From Oopsacas minuta (Eukaryota > Porifera > Hexactinellida > Lyssacinosida > Leucopsacidae), in assembly GCA_024704765.1 (NCBI GenBank), contig JAKMXF010000099.1, positions 610,419 through 674,418 on the forward strand: DNA of 64,000 bases. The letters run 5' to 3'. Under the pieces are notes generated by a model. It had not been told where the DNA came from. It worked only from the letters and a program-made list of their open reading frames with translations, and did not search any database. Made by a program: the position numbers and the translations under genes. Below, one piece after another: positions 10,677 through 23,214 of this stretch. Every line of letters begins with the position of its first letter. Positions within the stretch are counted from its first letter, which is position 1.

Positions 10677-12932
10677 GTAAATTCAAATCTCGAAATATTT
10701 CTGTTAACTACGTAATATTCATTTCTTTGATTGTTTTCGATTGCCTAATCGTGTGTATATGCTAAGGTTGCATACATTTACGCTGAGTAATATTCAAAGA
10801 AATTACGTAGCTGCGTAAAGTATAGCAATATTCCAAATTGCTAGACATATCATAAACTTTATATCTGTTGTCCTGTTTATAATACTATACGTACCTACAG
10901 TACAACCCACACCACTTCCTCCGGTACATCCTTTCAAGGTACATTTAAACACAAGATTGAGGAATATAACAAATATTATGGCCATGATGCAAATTTTCTC
11001 ATATTATTAATCCTATTATCACAGCCTTTTACAAATGTTTCAAATGGATGCTAGAAATTTCGTTTAACTCACAGTTTGGAGTAATCGAGTTTGTAATTTG
11101 CGCTCCCTTTGCGTGGGCCAGTTTTCGGAGCGGGTTGCTCCACTGCTTAAACAACTGGAAATTTTATTCTGATTTCGAGAAGAACCAGCTGGACCAACAT
11201 GCTGGGAGCGCAGCTTAAGTATTTTGGTCATATTTACGCAATTCAAAATATTTCCCTTTAAGTGGTGACAATATGAAAAATCATATGATATATCATATAG
11301 ATCCGGATTAGAAATCAAACTGGAATCTACATACTCAATTACTCATGTCAAACTGTTTAACGTATTATTATATATGCCAAAGTTTTAGAATTTATCAAAA
11401 GTGTCACCCTTTTATCGTAATATTCGTTCTCAGCATCAGATTATCAGCGTTTGCTATGCATATTGGCCACATTTGGACGGATCTTTTCCATATGAACGAA
11501 TCTTTTCGTCAGGAATGTGACAACACTACCATTGTCAAATTGTCTGCGAAACCAATCTAGTGGCCCTTGTTCCACGCCGCCAGGCTAACTGAGCCTAGTT
11601 ATCCACATATACATCCTCCAACAAAACTAGGGGTCGGCAAACTTTAGGGATTGATCGCCGCATTTAACATTGTGCCACTTTCAAAGGTCCGAAAAATTTT
11701 AAAATTGTATACTACCCTCAATTTGCCTTAAGAAGCTGAGTTATTGCCATTTGCAGCAAACCTTTCTCACATTTATTTAATTCTAGCTGTATTGCTTTGT
11801 AAACGGGTTAAATTAGTTACTTTCAAGCTACAGTGGTTTTAGAATCTCTTCATTACAACGGGAGTTTCGTTATATCCGACTTAGTTATACGAGTTTGCTT
11901 TAGACTATGTTGTATCCAACTTATACACATGTAAATAAATTTGTTGAGTTATTTATGTATACAAAGTTTATAGTAAAGTAATTTTACCCAATCTCAAAAT
12001 ATTGTTAGATACTTGCTAACAATGGGTATACTGGAGTAGCAAACTACGCTGAATCCAAATTTCACATTTTCAAGTTTTTGTATATTATATTTTTAATCTA
12101 AGCACAAAGTGCTGACCCTTGTATCAATAGTATTCGAAAGCTGTGCAATGCTAGCTAAAGAAGCTTGCTTCTAATCATAGAGGGTGGGCCCAAATACCGA
12201 GTTCAGGACAATTCGCTTCAAATGTGCATAATCTTTACGTGAGATTAACAAAACTTAATATTTTAGTGCTGAAAAAGCGTATAAAACAGATCTATTATTA
12301 TCCCAAGTTTATAGTCTACAATTATTAGAGCATTTCTCTGAGATGAACACGATCAAACATTTTCCATTTTAATATTCAAATTGGTCACGGAGCTTCAACT
12401 TGATAGAAATCCGTTTATCCAATCCTAACGAAAGTTTTTATGAACGCAATTATTACACAATAGTCCTGAAAGTTATTGTCAGATCAGTATGGCCTATTTA
12501 TAGTATATAGCCGACGTCCCTTACCCTTTTAATACATTTTTGTTATGAATACTATTTTCAATGTGATGTAATCGTGAATAGCCACATATGGGTCTATTTA
12601 TGATTACTTCACATTCTTAAAAATTATCATATCATTATGTATTCCATGTACCTACTAAAGATTGGGTATGCTGATTTGACAATAACTCACGAATATTCAA
12701 GTATAAATGGATATTCGGAATTATACTCAAGAATGGCCAATACAAGCTATCAAATATTGGGATATTAACCTTCTAAACGCTTACTAGACAGATCTTTTGC
12801 ATATATGGTTCTACATATCCGCAATGCATTTATTCGTTCAAAAATGCACCAATCCTGCAATACAAGAGGCCAATACACATAAATCTGCCGACAACAACAT
12901 ATCTACCCCAAAATTCACAATTACTCTTCGGT
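10677..12932. other. No gene recognised
   Basis: AT-rich. A - strand open frame at 11064-11318 has no recognisable motif. Around 11840-11900 a CGTTATATCCGACTTAGTTATA motif resembles ends of pogo/Tigger-type elements, but no partner end was found. Confidence 0.5.
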
Positions 12933-12941
12933 CTTATGTAT
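12933..12941. repeat. 9-bp target-site duplication, left copy
   Basis: CTTATGTAT here and again at 17574-17582 flank the palindromic MULE exactly. Nine base pairs is the usual duplication length for Mutator-like elements. Confidence 0.85.
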
Positions 12942-14234
12942 GGAAGTCCGACTAAACGTTCCACGACAAAATGTTCCACGACAAAATGTTCCAGTGACAA
13001 ATGTTCCACGACATTTCGCTCCACTTTTGATTGGTCAATGTTTGTTAATAATTTAACAGGTTTTGAATGGCTAAATAATTGAACTAATTTCTTGTCTGAA
13101 TTCGTTTGGTTAATTCTATCTTAAATAAAATTGGTTTACCAGTTGCTGTGTGGAATTTGCTAAATAGATTAACTAAGTAGCTTATATAGATTCATTTAGA
13201 TTGTGGTCGAAAATATACATAGTATATTATTAGAGGATGACATATATAATATTATGTAGTAGGTATTACAAACTGGTATAGCCTCAAGAGCAGTTGGCTA
13301 GATCTTATTGCATTTGTTTCAAACAATTTTAGCGTCCTGGCGGATTCAGTGGGTGCTAAAACCTGTTTTTTGAGCCCGCTTATTTGTCCTGGTTGAATTC
13401 CAAATTTCCAATAGACATTAACATTAATTTATTTCAGAATTACAGACACCCCATTATTCCGACTTCCAGCCATTTATTAGTACCAAATTATATTGATAAC
13501 CCCGAAATTACGGCCATTAACCTGAATCCAAGGGTGACCGTAATTCAGATGTTCCACTGTATATATATGTGTGTGTGTGTTCACTTGAAATTACTTCCTT
13601 GTTGACACCTTTGGACTTTGGAGGGGTGAAGATCAGATTTGGCATGTATACTCGCAATTAGATCTAGATGTGCACGGTTATCGAAGTGCTGTGCAGCACG
13701 CCCTGTGTTGGTTTTCCCCTTTGACTAAAAGCATTGTTTATTGATTATATATGTATACCGCCCACCGGAACCACATACGATGCAACAAAGCTGCGTCTTG
13801 TAATGTTTGTTTTATTTATGTTTGCAATATTTTGTATAAACGAGCGAGTTTCGCCTGCGGTTTACGATCACGTTATTAGGGGGAAACCAGGCCTGACTAA
13901 GCCAATGTAGAGATGGCCAATTAGAAATGTTTTAAGTTCATATTTCATTGCTTTTGTCGAGATTACTGAACCAAAGCTCTTTATAAATCCTAGTTTCCCA
14001 GTTTAAATATGACTATTTGTATTATTGATAAGTAACTTACAAGAAATATAATTGATTAATTAAAGACTTATCTAATAACAATAGGAAACTAAACAAAACA
14101 AATAGAAACTAAAAACTAAACTATGTTCTACTTGGGTACAGCTACCACATCTCGACCACTGTCCACTTCAATTGGTAGCTATACCGTCAGGAATTAGTGA
14201 AATCCGGAGAGAGGTAGGAGAGAGGAGATTCAAC

Positions 14235-15536
14235 ACATTGGCATGGAGAGAGAGGGAAGTGTGAAGCAAGGGTTCATACGAAGGGAATGGAGATAGTGAA
14301 GCGTACGAATGAGCATCTGCATGCACCTGATGTGCAGGCTACGGCCTGCTGTGAGATAAAGGCCGGCATCAAGAGGAAAGCACGAGACACACAGGATAGC
14401 TCACACCAGATAATCGGTGAGGGTATGCTAACAGCATCAGAGGGTACTGCTGCTAAACTACCTAAGCTGGACAGCCTGAAGCGGACGATACAGCGTCAGC
14501 GTGCAAGTGTATTATCAGCTCCAGTGCAGCCTACCGCCCTAGCAGAGTTGGTTCTACCTGCAGAATACCAGCGGACAGCCAAGGGGGAACAGTTCCTACT
14601 CTATGACTCTGGGGAAGACGATGCACATAGATTCCTCATCTTCGGGACACAACGCAACCTCGGGATGCTACAACAAAGCAAGATCTGGTTAGCTGATGGA
14701 CCTTCAAGACGGCGCCTCCCCTCTTCGCCCAGGTGTATGTGGTGCATGGACTCCGAGGAGGAGACGATCCTATGAAGACTGGTCATCTGTTGCCGAGTCT
14801 GTTCGTGCTGCTGCCCAACAAGACAGAGGATACCTACCGTAGGATGTGGGAGCAGATCCGCATACTCTGTCCTCTCGCCCAGCCTGAACAGATGCTCCTG
14901 GACTTTGAGAAGGGCGCAATTAACAGCTTTGAGCATGTCTGGCCTAACACAGTGGTGAAGTGCTGCTTCTTCCACCTCACACAGAATATCTGGCGCCATG
15001 TGCAGTCTGACTACACACATGACGAAGAGCTGGCCATGCGTATCCGGAAGATACCAGACCTTGCATTCGCCCGACCAGCAGACGTACCCGATCTGTTTGA
15101 GCAAGTGTCAATGGACCTCCCCCTTACGTCTGAAATAGGCGAGCTAGTCGACTACTTTGAGAGGACGTATATCGGTCGCACGCTAGCTACTGGACACCAT
15201 GTAGCGGCGACGTTCCCAATTGGCCTGTGGAACTACCACTTCACCACGCCATTCGGACTCCCCCGTACAACCAACGCCGTAGAGGCATGGCACCGCAGCT
15301 TCAATGCCACTGTCGGCTGCCATCACCCCACCATATGGAAGTTCATCCTAGCCCTCAAGCGTGAGCAGGGCCTAGTGGGGGCGCGGCAGACTGACTACCT
15401 TGCTGGGAAGCCGCCAACCAAGCGGAGAAGGTCCCAACAGAGTGAACAAGTGTTGAAGACTCTAGCTGGAGAATATTATTCGCCAAATCATACTAAAACA
15501 AAGTTCCATACAAGTGTATACACCATCTCAGCCTGA
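14235..15536 (+). pseudogene. MULE transposase with FLYWCH remnant, left copy
   Basis: The frame enters in the last part of a FLYWCH zinc finger (HWHGERGKCEARVHTKG, about 14235-14290, then NEHLHAPD). The DDE core follows: the stretch around IWLADG (about 14690), MLLDFEKGAINSFEHVWP (about 14890), FFHLTQNIWR (about 14970) and, near 15270, the NAVEAWHRSFN motif. A 1-bp deletion after GATGG (near 14700) shifts the frame inside the first catalytic Asp motif. The upstream half of the FLYWCH finger is lost behind a stop. The last 30 codons diverge from the right copy and end in an unrelated tail. Confidence 0.8.
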
Positions 15537-15611
15537 GAACGGATGTTAATCTCCCGTATTATCTATACCTCAAATAAATTTGATTTTGAGATAATACTTT
15601 AGATTAACATG

Positions 15612-17037
15612 TTAATCCGCTCCCAGACCGAAATGATGTGCTAGACCTTGCAAGAACTCCATCTTAGTACGATTTGGTGAATAATAGTCTCCGACTAGAG
15701 TCCTCAACGCTTGTTCACTCTGTTGGGACCTCCTCTGCTTGGTTGGCGGCTTCCCAGCAAGGTAGTCAGTCTGCCGCGCCCCCACTAGGCCCTGCTCACG
15801 CTTGAGGGCTAGGATGAACTTCCATATGGTGGGGTGATGGCAGCCGACAGTGGCATTGAAGCTGCGGTGCCATGCCTCTACGGCGTTGGTTGTACGGGGG
15901 AGTCCGAATGGCGTGGTGAAGTGGTAGTTCCACAGGCCAATTGGGAACGTCGCCGCTACATGGTGTCCAGTAGCTAGCGTGCGACCGATATACGTCCTCT
16001 CAAAGTAGTCGACTAGCTCGCCTATTTCAGACGTAAGGGGGAGGTCCATTGACACTTGCTCAAACAGATCGGGTACGTCTGCTGGTCGGGCGAATGCAAG
16101 GTCTGGTATCTTCCGGATACGCATGGCCAGCTCTTCGTCATGTGTGTAGTCAGACTGCACATGGCGCCAGATATTCTGTGTGAGGTGGAAGAAGCAGCAC
16201 TTCACCACTGTGTTAGGCCAGACATGCTCAAAGCTGTTAATTGCGCCCTTCTCAAAGTCCAGGAGCATCTGTTCAGGCTGGGCGAGAGGACAGAGTATGC
16301 GGATCTGCTCCCACATCCTACGGTAGGTATCCTCTGTCTTGTTGGGCAGCAGCACGAACAGACTCGGCAACAGATGACCAGTCTTCATAGGATCGTCTCC
16401 TCCTCGGAGTCCATGCACCACATACACCTGGGCGAAGAGGGGAGGCGCCGTCTTGAAGGTCCATCAGCTAACCAGATCTTGCTTTGTTGTAGCATCCCGA
16501 GGTTGCGTTGTGTCCCGAAGATGAGGAATCTATGTGCATCGTCTTCCCCAGAGTCATAGAGTAGGAACTGTTCCCCCTTGGCTGTCCGCTGGTATTCTGC
16601 AGGTAGAACCAACTCTGCTAGGGCGGTAGGCTGCACTGGAGCTGATAATACACTTGCACGCTGACGCTGTATCGTCCGCTTCAGGCTGTCCAGCTTAGGT
16701 AGTTTAGCAGCAGTACCCTCTGATGCTGTTAGCATACCCTCACCGATTATCTGGTGTGAGCTATCCTGTGTGTCTCGTGCTTTCCTCTTGATGCCGGCCT
16801 TTATCTCACAGCAGGCCGTAGCCTGCACATCAGGTGCATGCAGATGCTCATTCGTACGCTTCACTATCTCCATTCCCTTCGTATGAACCCTTGCTTTACA
16901 CTTTCCTCTCTGCTCACCTGCCAATGTGTCATTTCTCCAACTCTCCTATGCATCACATATACGTATCCTCCTTCTAACATCTTTTCTCCTCCCTTGTTCG
17001 TTCTGATCAGCCTGAAGGAGGGCTGATCAGGATCCAT
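15612..17037 (-). pseudogene. MULE transposase with FLYWCH finger, right copy
   Basis: Reading leftwards from an ATG at 17037: an almost whole FLYWCH finger (FRLIRTNKGGEKMLEGGYVY, then MTHW, then GKCKARVHTKG and the H-H pair) broken by a frameshift near 16915. The transposase core follows with the same 1-bp deletion in GATGGACCTTC (near 16455) as the left copy. The catalytic block is identical to the left copy at protein level over about 230 residues. The C-terminus (LAHHFGLGAD) looks like the original one. Two frame breaks prevent a full transposase. Confidence 0.8.
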
Positions 17038-17176
17038 TGATAAAATGAGATTGTTGATTAAAAGAATATAAAAATGTAGCAAGTAATATTTAGCTGATAA
17101 TACAAGCTGAAAATAATACAATTGCAACATTTACATAAAACTACAAAGGTGACTCCATGTTTACTGGCAAACGTAC

Positions 17177-17234
17177 AATTAATTTCGCATCTTCTCCATC
17201 AAAGGAATTAATTTCGCATCTTCTCCATCAAAAG
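17177..17234. repeat. Two tandem 29-bp copies
   Basis: AATTAATTTCGCATCTTCTC followed by CATCAAAGG occurs twice in direct succession with one mismatch, inside the MULE right arm. Confidence 0.85.
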
Positions 17235-17582
17235 AATTAATTACTACGTATGTATTTCTGATATAGATTCGTTACCTTTACTATAAATCATCTTACCTCA
17301 CTTTGCTAGCACAGAACTTCTATGTTTAGGTTTACGATATCAAAACTGTAACATTAGATTCTTCCGAAATCATTCATCCCAAATTAATTGATTATATTTG
17401 CAATATTATTTAGCCATTTAAAACCTGTTAAATTATTAACAAACATTGACCAATCAAAAGTGGAGCGAAATGTAGTGGAACGTTTTGTCGCTGGAACGTT
17501 TTGTCGTGGAACATTTTGTCGCTGGAACATTTTGTCTGGAACATTTTGTCGTGGAACGTTTTGTCGGTATCCGCTTATGTAT

Positions 17583-18929
17583 AGTAGGCTATTATGTGAA
17601 GAAATCTAACTGAAAGACTATTTAATTGTTAAAGATGCCATGAAATAGACCCTGCATTACCTATTACTTGAGGCACAACTTATTTAATCTGTATATTCAC
17701 GAGTACATTAATTATGAGAGCTAGGTTTCCACCTGAGGATATATCACAATTAAGTTTCCATTGGGGAGATATGCATATCACTAACAAATATTGAATATAC
17801 CCCTGAAGGTCTCTATTGCTTATAGAAACGCTTTTGAAAAATGTTCAGAATGTGTGACAAGTATGTATGTGGTAAAGAGAGAATCATAATTTAGTGACCT
17901 GGGTCCCTTCAGGCGTCGAGCACTGGGGATTTTTATTATGGTGGGTAAAGGCCACTCTAAAATTATCAATATATGGGTCAAATATAATACTGTAACCTTG
18001 GTTTTGGTGCCCCTGGATAGTACGATTAATGAAAGTATATCAGCTTTCTTGGATCTAGAATAAGAGACAATTATGTTTTGAAATTTTAGCTTAAGTCTAC
18101 ATAATTGGGAATTGGAAACTATACTTCCGAAATTGTGTAATAACAAGAAACAGATAATCGAACAAATTAAAATTATTGAATTTTTTTCATGATCTTTGAG
18201 CGGCCAGTGAGGCAACAATAATGTCTTGGCGGTCGACTGATGGTTCGCTGACTTATTAAATCTTAAGATATATCTAATGACTCTTGATATCTTTGAATAG
18301 AATATTTATCAAAAGAAATCCCTAATGGTACGAAAACTGAAAATGTTGGAACATTTTACCACTATGCCAATCCTAACAAGTGACATGTTTATGATGCCAG
18401 TTGCAGATAGATCGGCTTCTACACTATTCCATTGATTCACGAATTTATTCGTCCAGGAAAAATCATAATGTCTGACCAATGTGCTTCCTATAGTCAAACA
18501 TACCCCAAAACATTTCCTCATTATACAGCTAATCATAGCGAAAATATTTTGATCCACAACATTCGCACATGCGGAAACCATTGAATCGGCTTGAGGGCAT
18601 TTTATATAAAGAAGTAAACATTCGGTGACAAGTAATCCGTGACTCCTTAATATACTTCTGGTAGAACATTGCTGGAGGAAGAAAAATTGTTCAAACAGTT
18701 TCGAGAACATCATTTCTGAAATTCTGTCACAGTATCCTGCAGTATAGTCTTCAAATTTAGATATTATTAGCATGAAATGCCTTCTTCCTTAATAATCAGC
18801 ATTTCATGTTTTATACGAATGTGTGTTATACCATTCTTCTACGGTCCCGCTACTAGGCATTGGGCTACTTATAAACCAAAACTTATTGAGATATGTTAGC
18901 ATCACTATTTATTTTAGAAATAGTAATAA
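17583..18929. other. No recognised gene
   Basis: A 154-codon open frame on the - strand (18309-18773) is the only long one. It is rich in Cys, Ile and Phe, and I recognise no motif in it or splice signals around it. Given the AT content it may be chance. Confidence 0.4.
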
Positions 18930-20272
18930 CAGTCTGTTACATATTTTTTTAGAATGTTACTTCAGCCAAAAATTATTAGAGTTACAGTATACATTACCAT
19001 ATATACCCCAAATTGAGAGTGAAGTAATAAATCCTAATAATTAATAGGATACCCGTTGCCCTCTACTACTAGTTGGCACCTTCTGTGCATTGATTCCCAG
19101 TAAGCTTTAAGAAAATCTGGCTGAATATGATTCCAGACCGCTTCTAAATTGAGTTTCAGTTCTGGAATTGTCCTTGGGCCTAGCTTAAGTATCTCTCGCT
19201 TCACCAATGCAAATAAATTTTCAATGGGGTTAAGATTTGGATTTTGTGAAGGCCATGGAATCTGATTTGGTACATTATGTGTCACCAGGTTCGGACCTTT
19301 TGCGAGGTGGGTTTTGGATCATTCTCCATCACCAATCGCCAGTGACTTTCATGATATACCTGTGCCTGAGTTATCAAATATCCTTCCATTATATCTAAAA
19401 ACATTCCACTGTTCATATTGTTAATGAAAACGCACAATGGGAATGTACCCATAGATGAGAATGTAGCCCACACGTGTATCTTGGGGCATGCTTCGTTGTT
19501 GGGGCGATCCTTTTTTTGTTGGATTTTATCCACATCCTTAATCTTCCCCTTGAGAGCCAGATTGACATCTCGTCAAGAAATATTGTTTGGACCCATTGTT
19601 TCTTCGAGTATTTGTACTTTTTGGCCCATTCTATCCTGTATATGCGATTTTTTCACTCAGTATAAGGATCTGAACAGGGTAGCTTTGTTGTAAGATTTGT
19701 CCTTCAACACTCTCCGGACAGTCTAACAGGAAGCCTTATTACCTGTACGACTTGGTAATGTTCGCAAAGAGAGGTATGGTTTACATCGTACCCGGTGAAA
19801 AATAGACAATTTGATGGAAGATCGCAAGTTATTGGGTTTCCCTTCGCCCTTTTGGTGAGATAGCGGTACACCTTTATCTAATCGGCGTTTAACATTATAA
19901 ACTGTAGCTAAGGAAATTCCACAATTAACAGGGATTTCTCTGGGCAAAAGCTTCCCGGATTGTAGAAGTGTCTTCACAATTTCCCTCTTCTCGTATTGAG
20001 TCATTTTCAGAGCTAATTGTCAAGTAGGGAAATAATTATGGTAAATAATAGTAATGGAGGTCAAAATGGATATTAAAATGACGTCATAATTAATATTAAA
20101 GAGTAAAATTTCCGGAAAAAATAAGATAATGTCTTGGTTCAGGGAATTTTAGCAAAAATATATCATTGAGCCATTATGAACAGCAAAACACAAGTAGCCT
20201 GAATGAAGTTAGACAAAGTACTGAGGTTTTGTAACAAAACATCTCCATTCTAGATAATTAGGTAACAGACTG
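18930..20272 (-). mobile_element. Tc1 transposon
   Basis: The ends CAGTCTGTTACATATTTTTT and inverted CAGTCTGTTACCTAATTATC both lead into TAGAATG. TA follows the right end at 20273-20274; the left flank reads AA, probably a mutated TA. Length is 1343 bp. It contains one transposase pseudogene on the - strand. Confidence 0.8.
19034..20004 (-). pseudogene. Tc1 transposase (DD34E type), degraded
   Basis: ATG at 20004 opens an HTH domain (MTQYEKREIVKTLLQSGK, then GISLATVYNVKRRLDKG). The middle carries IHVWATFSSMGTFPLCVF. The second Asp lies in LVMENDPKPTSQ (about 19325), and the final WPSQNPNLNPIENLF carries the Glu (about 19215); the normal PDLNP Asp reads Asn. Frame breaks occur near 19725, 19530 and 19285. 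The stop follows GNGYPINY. Confidence 0.8.
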
Positions 20273-22905
20273 TATAGTACCAAATTTAATGTAACTGGTT
20301 TTTGGATTTTCGAATATCGCATTTTGACACATAAAATAGGGCACTAGTTATGAGCCGCTGTCTTATTTTGTTTTGTTAAATGTGTTTCCGCTGAAGTTCG
20401 CAAATACATGTTTGTAAATGCTGCCTTTTGAGATCCATAGCGCTTATTGGAAAACAATACATTGTTTACAATTGTAGCCCACAAATATATTACTTTTACT
20501 TCATTTTTGAAGTGATATACATTAGATCCCTGGCCCGACATCTATGATAATTAGGTCTTTGCCAAGTATTAATTATAATTGGTGTAATTGGATGCATTTT
20601 GTTGCCTTTACTCATTATCGAAAATAAAAATGTGCACTGTGTATCTTTTGTCAGAAATATTTTACATAATGTCTGTAACTTCCAGGAATATAATGTCTTG
20701 TCGTTTCACATTCTTTTTGTACGTTGTTACACTCCTATTTCAGCAAAGCAAAGTTAAGCTCAAAGTCTCCTACTCCTTAACCTCAGTATGCAATATGCAC
20801 TTCCAATTATCATGCTTAGTCCAATTCAAGCAATTCTGATAGTTATCTTTGCATCTGGTCAATAGTACAATTTTCTCCATATTCTTTTGCTTCGTAGCCA
20901 AAAATGTTCCAACTTTTTCAGTTTTCATCCCATTTGAGATTTCTTTTCATTAATATTCTTTTTCTGAACACATTCTATTCAATACAATTGACAGTGATTT
21001 AATATATCTTAACAATAACACCAGGTACATTAGTGTCATTGTACAAAGTCCTACCAGGAGTGTACGAAAAATGTCTCTTTATTTGGATACAAACAACGAA
21101 TCTAGGATTTCAAGTATGATTTGGGCATGAAGGCATAAAATCCCAAAATGTAGCTTGTTGCTTGTCAAATTTTAGAGACTATAAAAAACATATCAAATAT
21201 TTCTCGTTTTACTGATTTGTCGCACAATCAAATCCTTTTCTCAAATGAGAAATTATTCACTGTTCAGGATGTACTGTGTATCAAATCAAGATGTTAGAAG
21301 CTGCTAAGAAACAATCATTACATCCAGAACTTATCGCGCTCATGGAACTCAAAAACCTTTCTCTCTTGTGGTTTGGACGCGGGGGTGACATCAACTACTC
21401 GAAAGTCTTTGTAGTCATTCCCTATGTGGTCAAAATCAACCAGCTGGTGTATCGTGAGGCTATTCTTTATAAGGTTTTGAAGCCCTACGCACAGAAGCAT
21501 TGTAAAAGTATATCCTCGATGGGATTATTTTTGAATTGCTTGACGAAATGATAAGAGATAGGTACTTGAAATTTGGAATGTTTGCGAAATTTAACAATTC
21601 AGGGAAAAAGTTCTATGATCGAAGCGATATCTAAAGATCAAATTTGATGGTTTACCAATTATGCCAATACCTACCGATCAGATGTTACATTTTAATACAG
21701 GTTAATTATAATACAAATTATTACTCAAGGGTTTCAATTTCGCAAATGTTTCGAATGCTACATCTTTAAATATGCAACTATGTTGTTTAATTCAAATTAC
21801 GTGGTAATCAACTGAAGTAACTTATATTGTGGCCGATATTTACATAATTTTGCCGACTATATTGCATAGTTTCTCAGTACTATGATTGAGTAGTATATGT
21901 GTTCACGCTCCTGTTCACACCAATAGAGATTAAGGTACCAAATCTTGCAGGTACATTCATTATGGTCTCTACCTCTGGATGTGCACCTGACAATTTTTTA
22001 ATGTGTATATTTTCACATCTTTTCTCTCACTTTCATAGACCATCAGATTCTACAGTTTTGGAAATTCCGGTTAAGGGTAGAAATTTGTTCTGGTACAGTG
22101 TATGTATTGTATTATCACAGTATTCTAAATATTTGTATTGGTTATAGACCGTAATTCTATTCGTCAATATACCCTATGAAATATATATATATACATGAAT
22201 GTATTATTTGATTGTTCATATTTTGACATCCTTTGGGCAATATTGCAAAAATGTTATAGATATTAGGTCCACTTGCTAATTAGGGGTAAAAGGGAGATAT
22301 AAATCGATTCTGATGCTTTCTAATGTCTAACCAGATTTTTTGCTTACAATGTTCAAATTTTCTTTCCTAATTGGATTATTGATTGAATATTATTTACTCA
22401 CTAATCAATTATAATAAATTTACCGAAATCACCACACCACAGACTATTTTAATGGTAATACGATTATTTTGTATGATTTGAAATATTGTCTTTATAATTG
22501 ACCTATATAATTCTATCCGTTATTATAGTACCTATCTCTACTATTATATAAACACAATAAATCGCAATTAATCTGTGTATGTGTATGTTTGTAAATATAT
22601 ATATATATAAGTTTACATGTCCAGAATTGATTATTGAAACTGGAAGACCCCAGGGCTGATTTTCCAGACAGGGTTATTTTGGGGCGTGCACGGACAAGTT
22701 CGAGTCTTGGAAGAGAATTCAGAGCTGTAACGAAATTATGACTTCATTTTCCCCTTTATGAATTTTCAAAATCACATCATTAACCACTGATCAGCCAATC
22801 TACATCTTTGAATTTGAATTTTGAATCACAAGTACCCCTCAATGTGACAAATGTCCTAATGCCATGATTCTGACCAAAGGCTAACTCATCATGAGATTAT
22901 TACGT
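20273..22905. other. Mostly featureless, one transposase scrap
   Basis: Apart from the weak Tc1/mariner-like fragment at 21276-21551 there are only short (TA)n runs (about 22175-22195, 22595-22612) and AT-rich sequence. Confidence 0.5.
21276..21551 (+). pseudogene. Possible Tc1/mariner transposase fragment
   Basis: VVKINQLVYREAILYKVLKP followed by YAQKH resembles the strand-helix segment just before the second catalytic Asp in DD34-37 transposases (usual pattern VKINxxVYxxxIL...LPWAxKH). No Asp motif follows in frame and no ends are visible. Confidence 0.35.
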
Positions 22906-22914
22906 CATCATGAC
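22906..22914. repeat. 9-bp target-site duplication, left copy
   Basis: CATCATGAC here and at 25112-25120 borders the MULE-RING element. Confidence 0.75.
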
Positions 22915-23214
22915 GGAGCGCATGCAGTTTTTAGAATTTTGAAGTTGTCATTTATTAGAGTCATGCAAACCTTTACTAGTTAGAATCACTATAATTTTCT
23001 TCTTTTGTTGCAATTTTCAAGCGCTTCCTCATCTGTATGGATTTTATCTACAATGGTTTAACTTTCAATAATTATTTGACATCCTTTTATCGTATAGTGA
23101 CAATAAGCAATATTATGTCAATTATTGATTCACACTTCTAGTATTTAAGAATAACTAAACAATGTATATCGGCCATTTCATATAATTTCATACGTTACAA
23201 ATTATTTCAGGATG

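Larger units (their letters stand above)
12942..17573. mobile_element. Palindromic MULE transposon with two transposase copies
   Basis: The 4.63-kb element is bounded by CTTATGTAT duplications. Subterminal arms of about 130 bp are inverted copies of each other and contain iterated blocks of the form TGGAACGTTTTGTCG, followed by a shared GATTGGTCAATGTTTGTTAA segment. Two transposase copies face each other and meet at a palindrome centre near 15580 (TATTATCT and AGATAATA). The coding arms are clearly GC-rich against the AT-rich flanks. Between the outer arms and the genes the halves are unrelated (13091-14200 against 17040-17400), so the structure is a fold-back of unequal halves. Confidence 0.85.

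Noticed and set aside
14601-15104. A 167-codon open frame on the - strand, repeated identically at 16056-16559 (+)
   Set aside because: It is antisense to the MULE transposase catalytic block; it is open only because the core is GC-rich, and its duplication follows from the palindrome.
18309-18773. A 154-codon open frame on the - strand as a possible host exon
   Set aside because: No motif, no convincing splice sites, AT-typical composition.
22680-22715. tRNA-derived SINE B-box (AAGTTCGAGTCTTGG)
   Set aside because: No A-box at the right distance and no tail.
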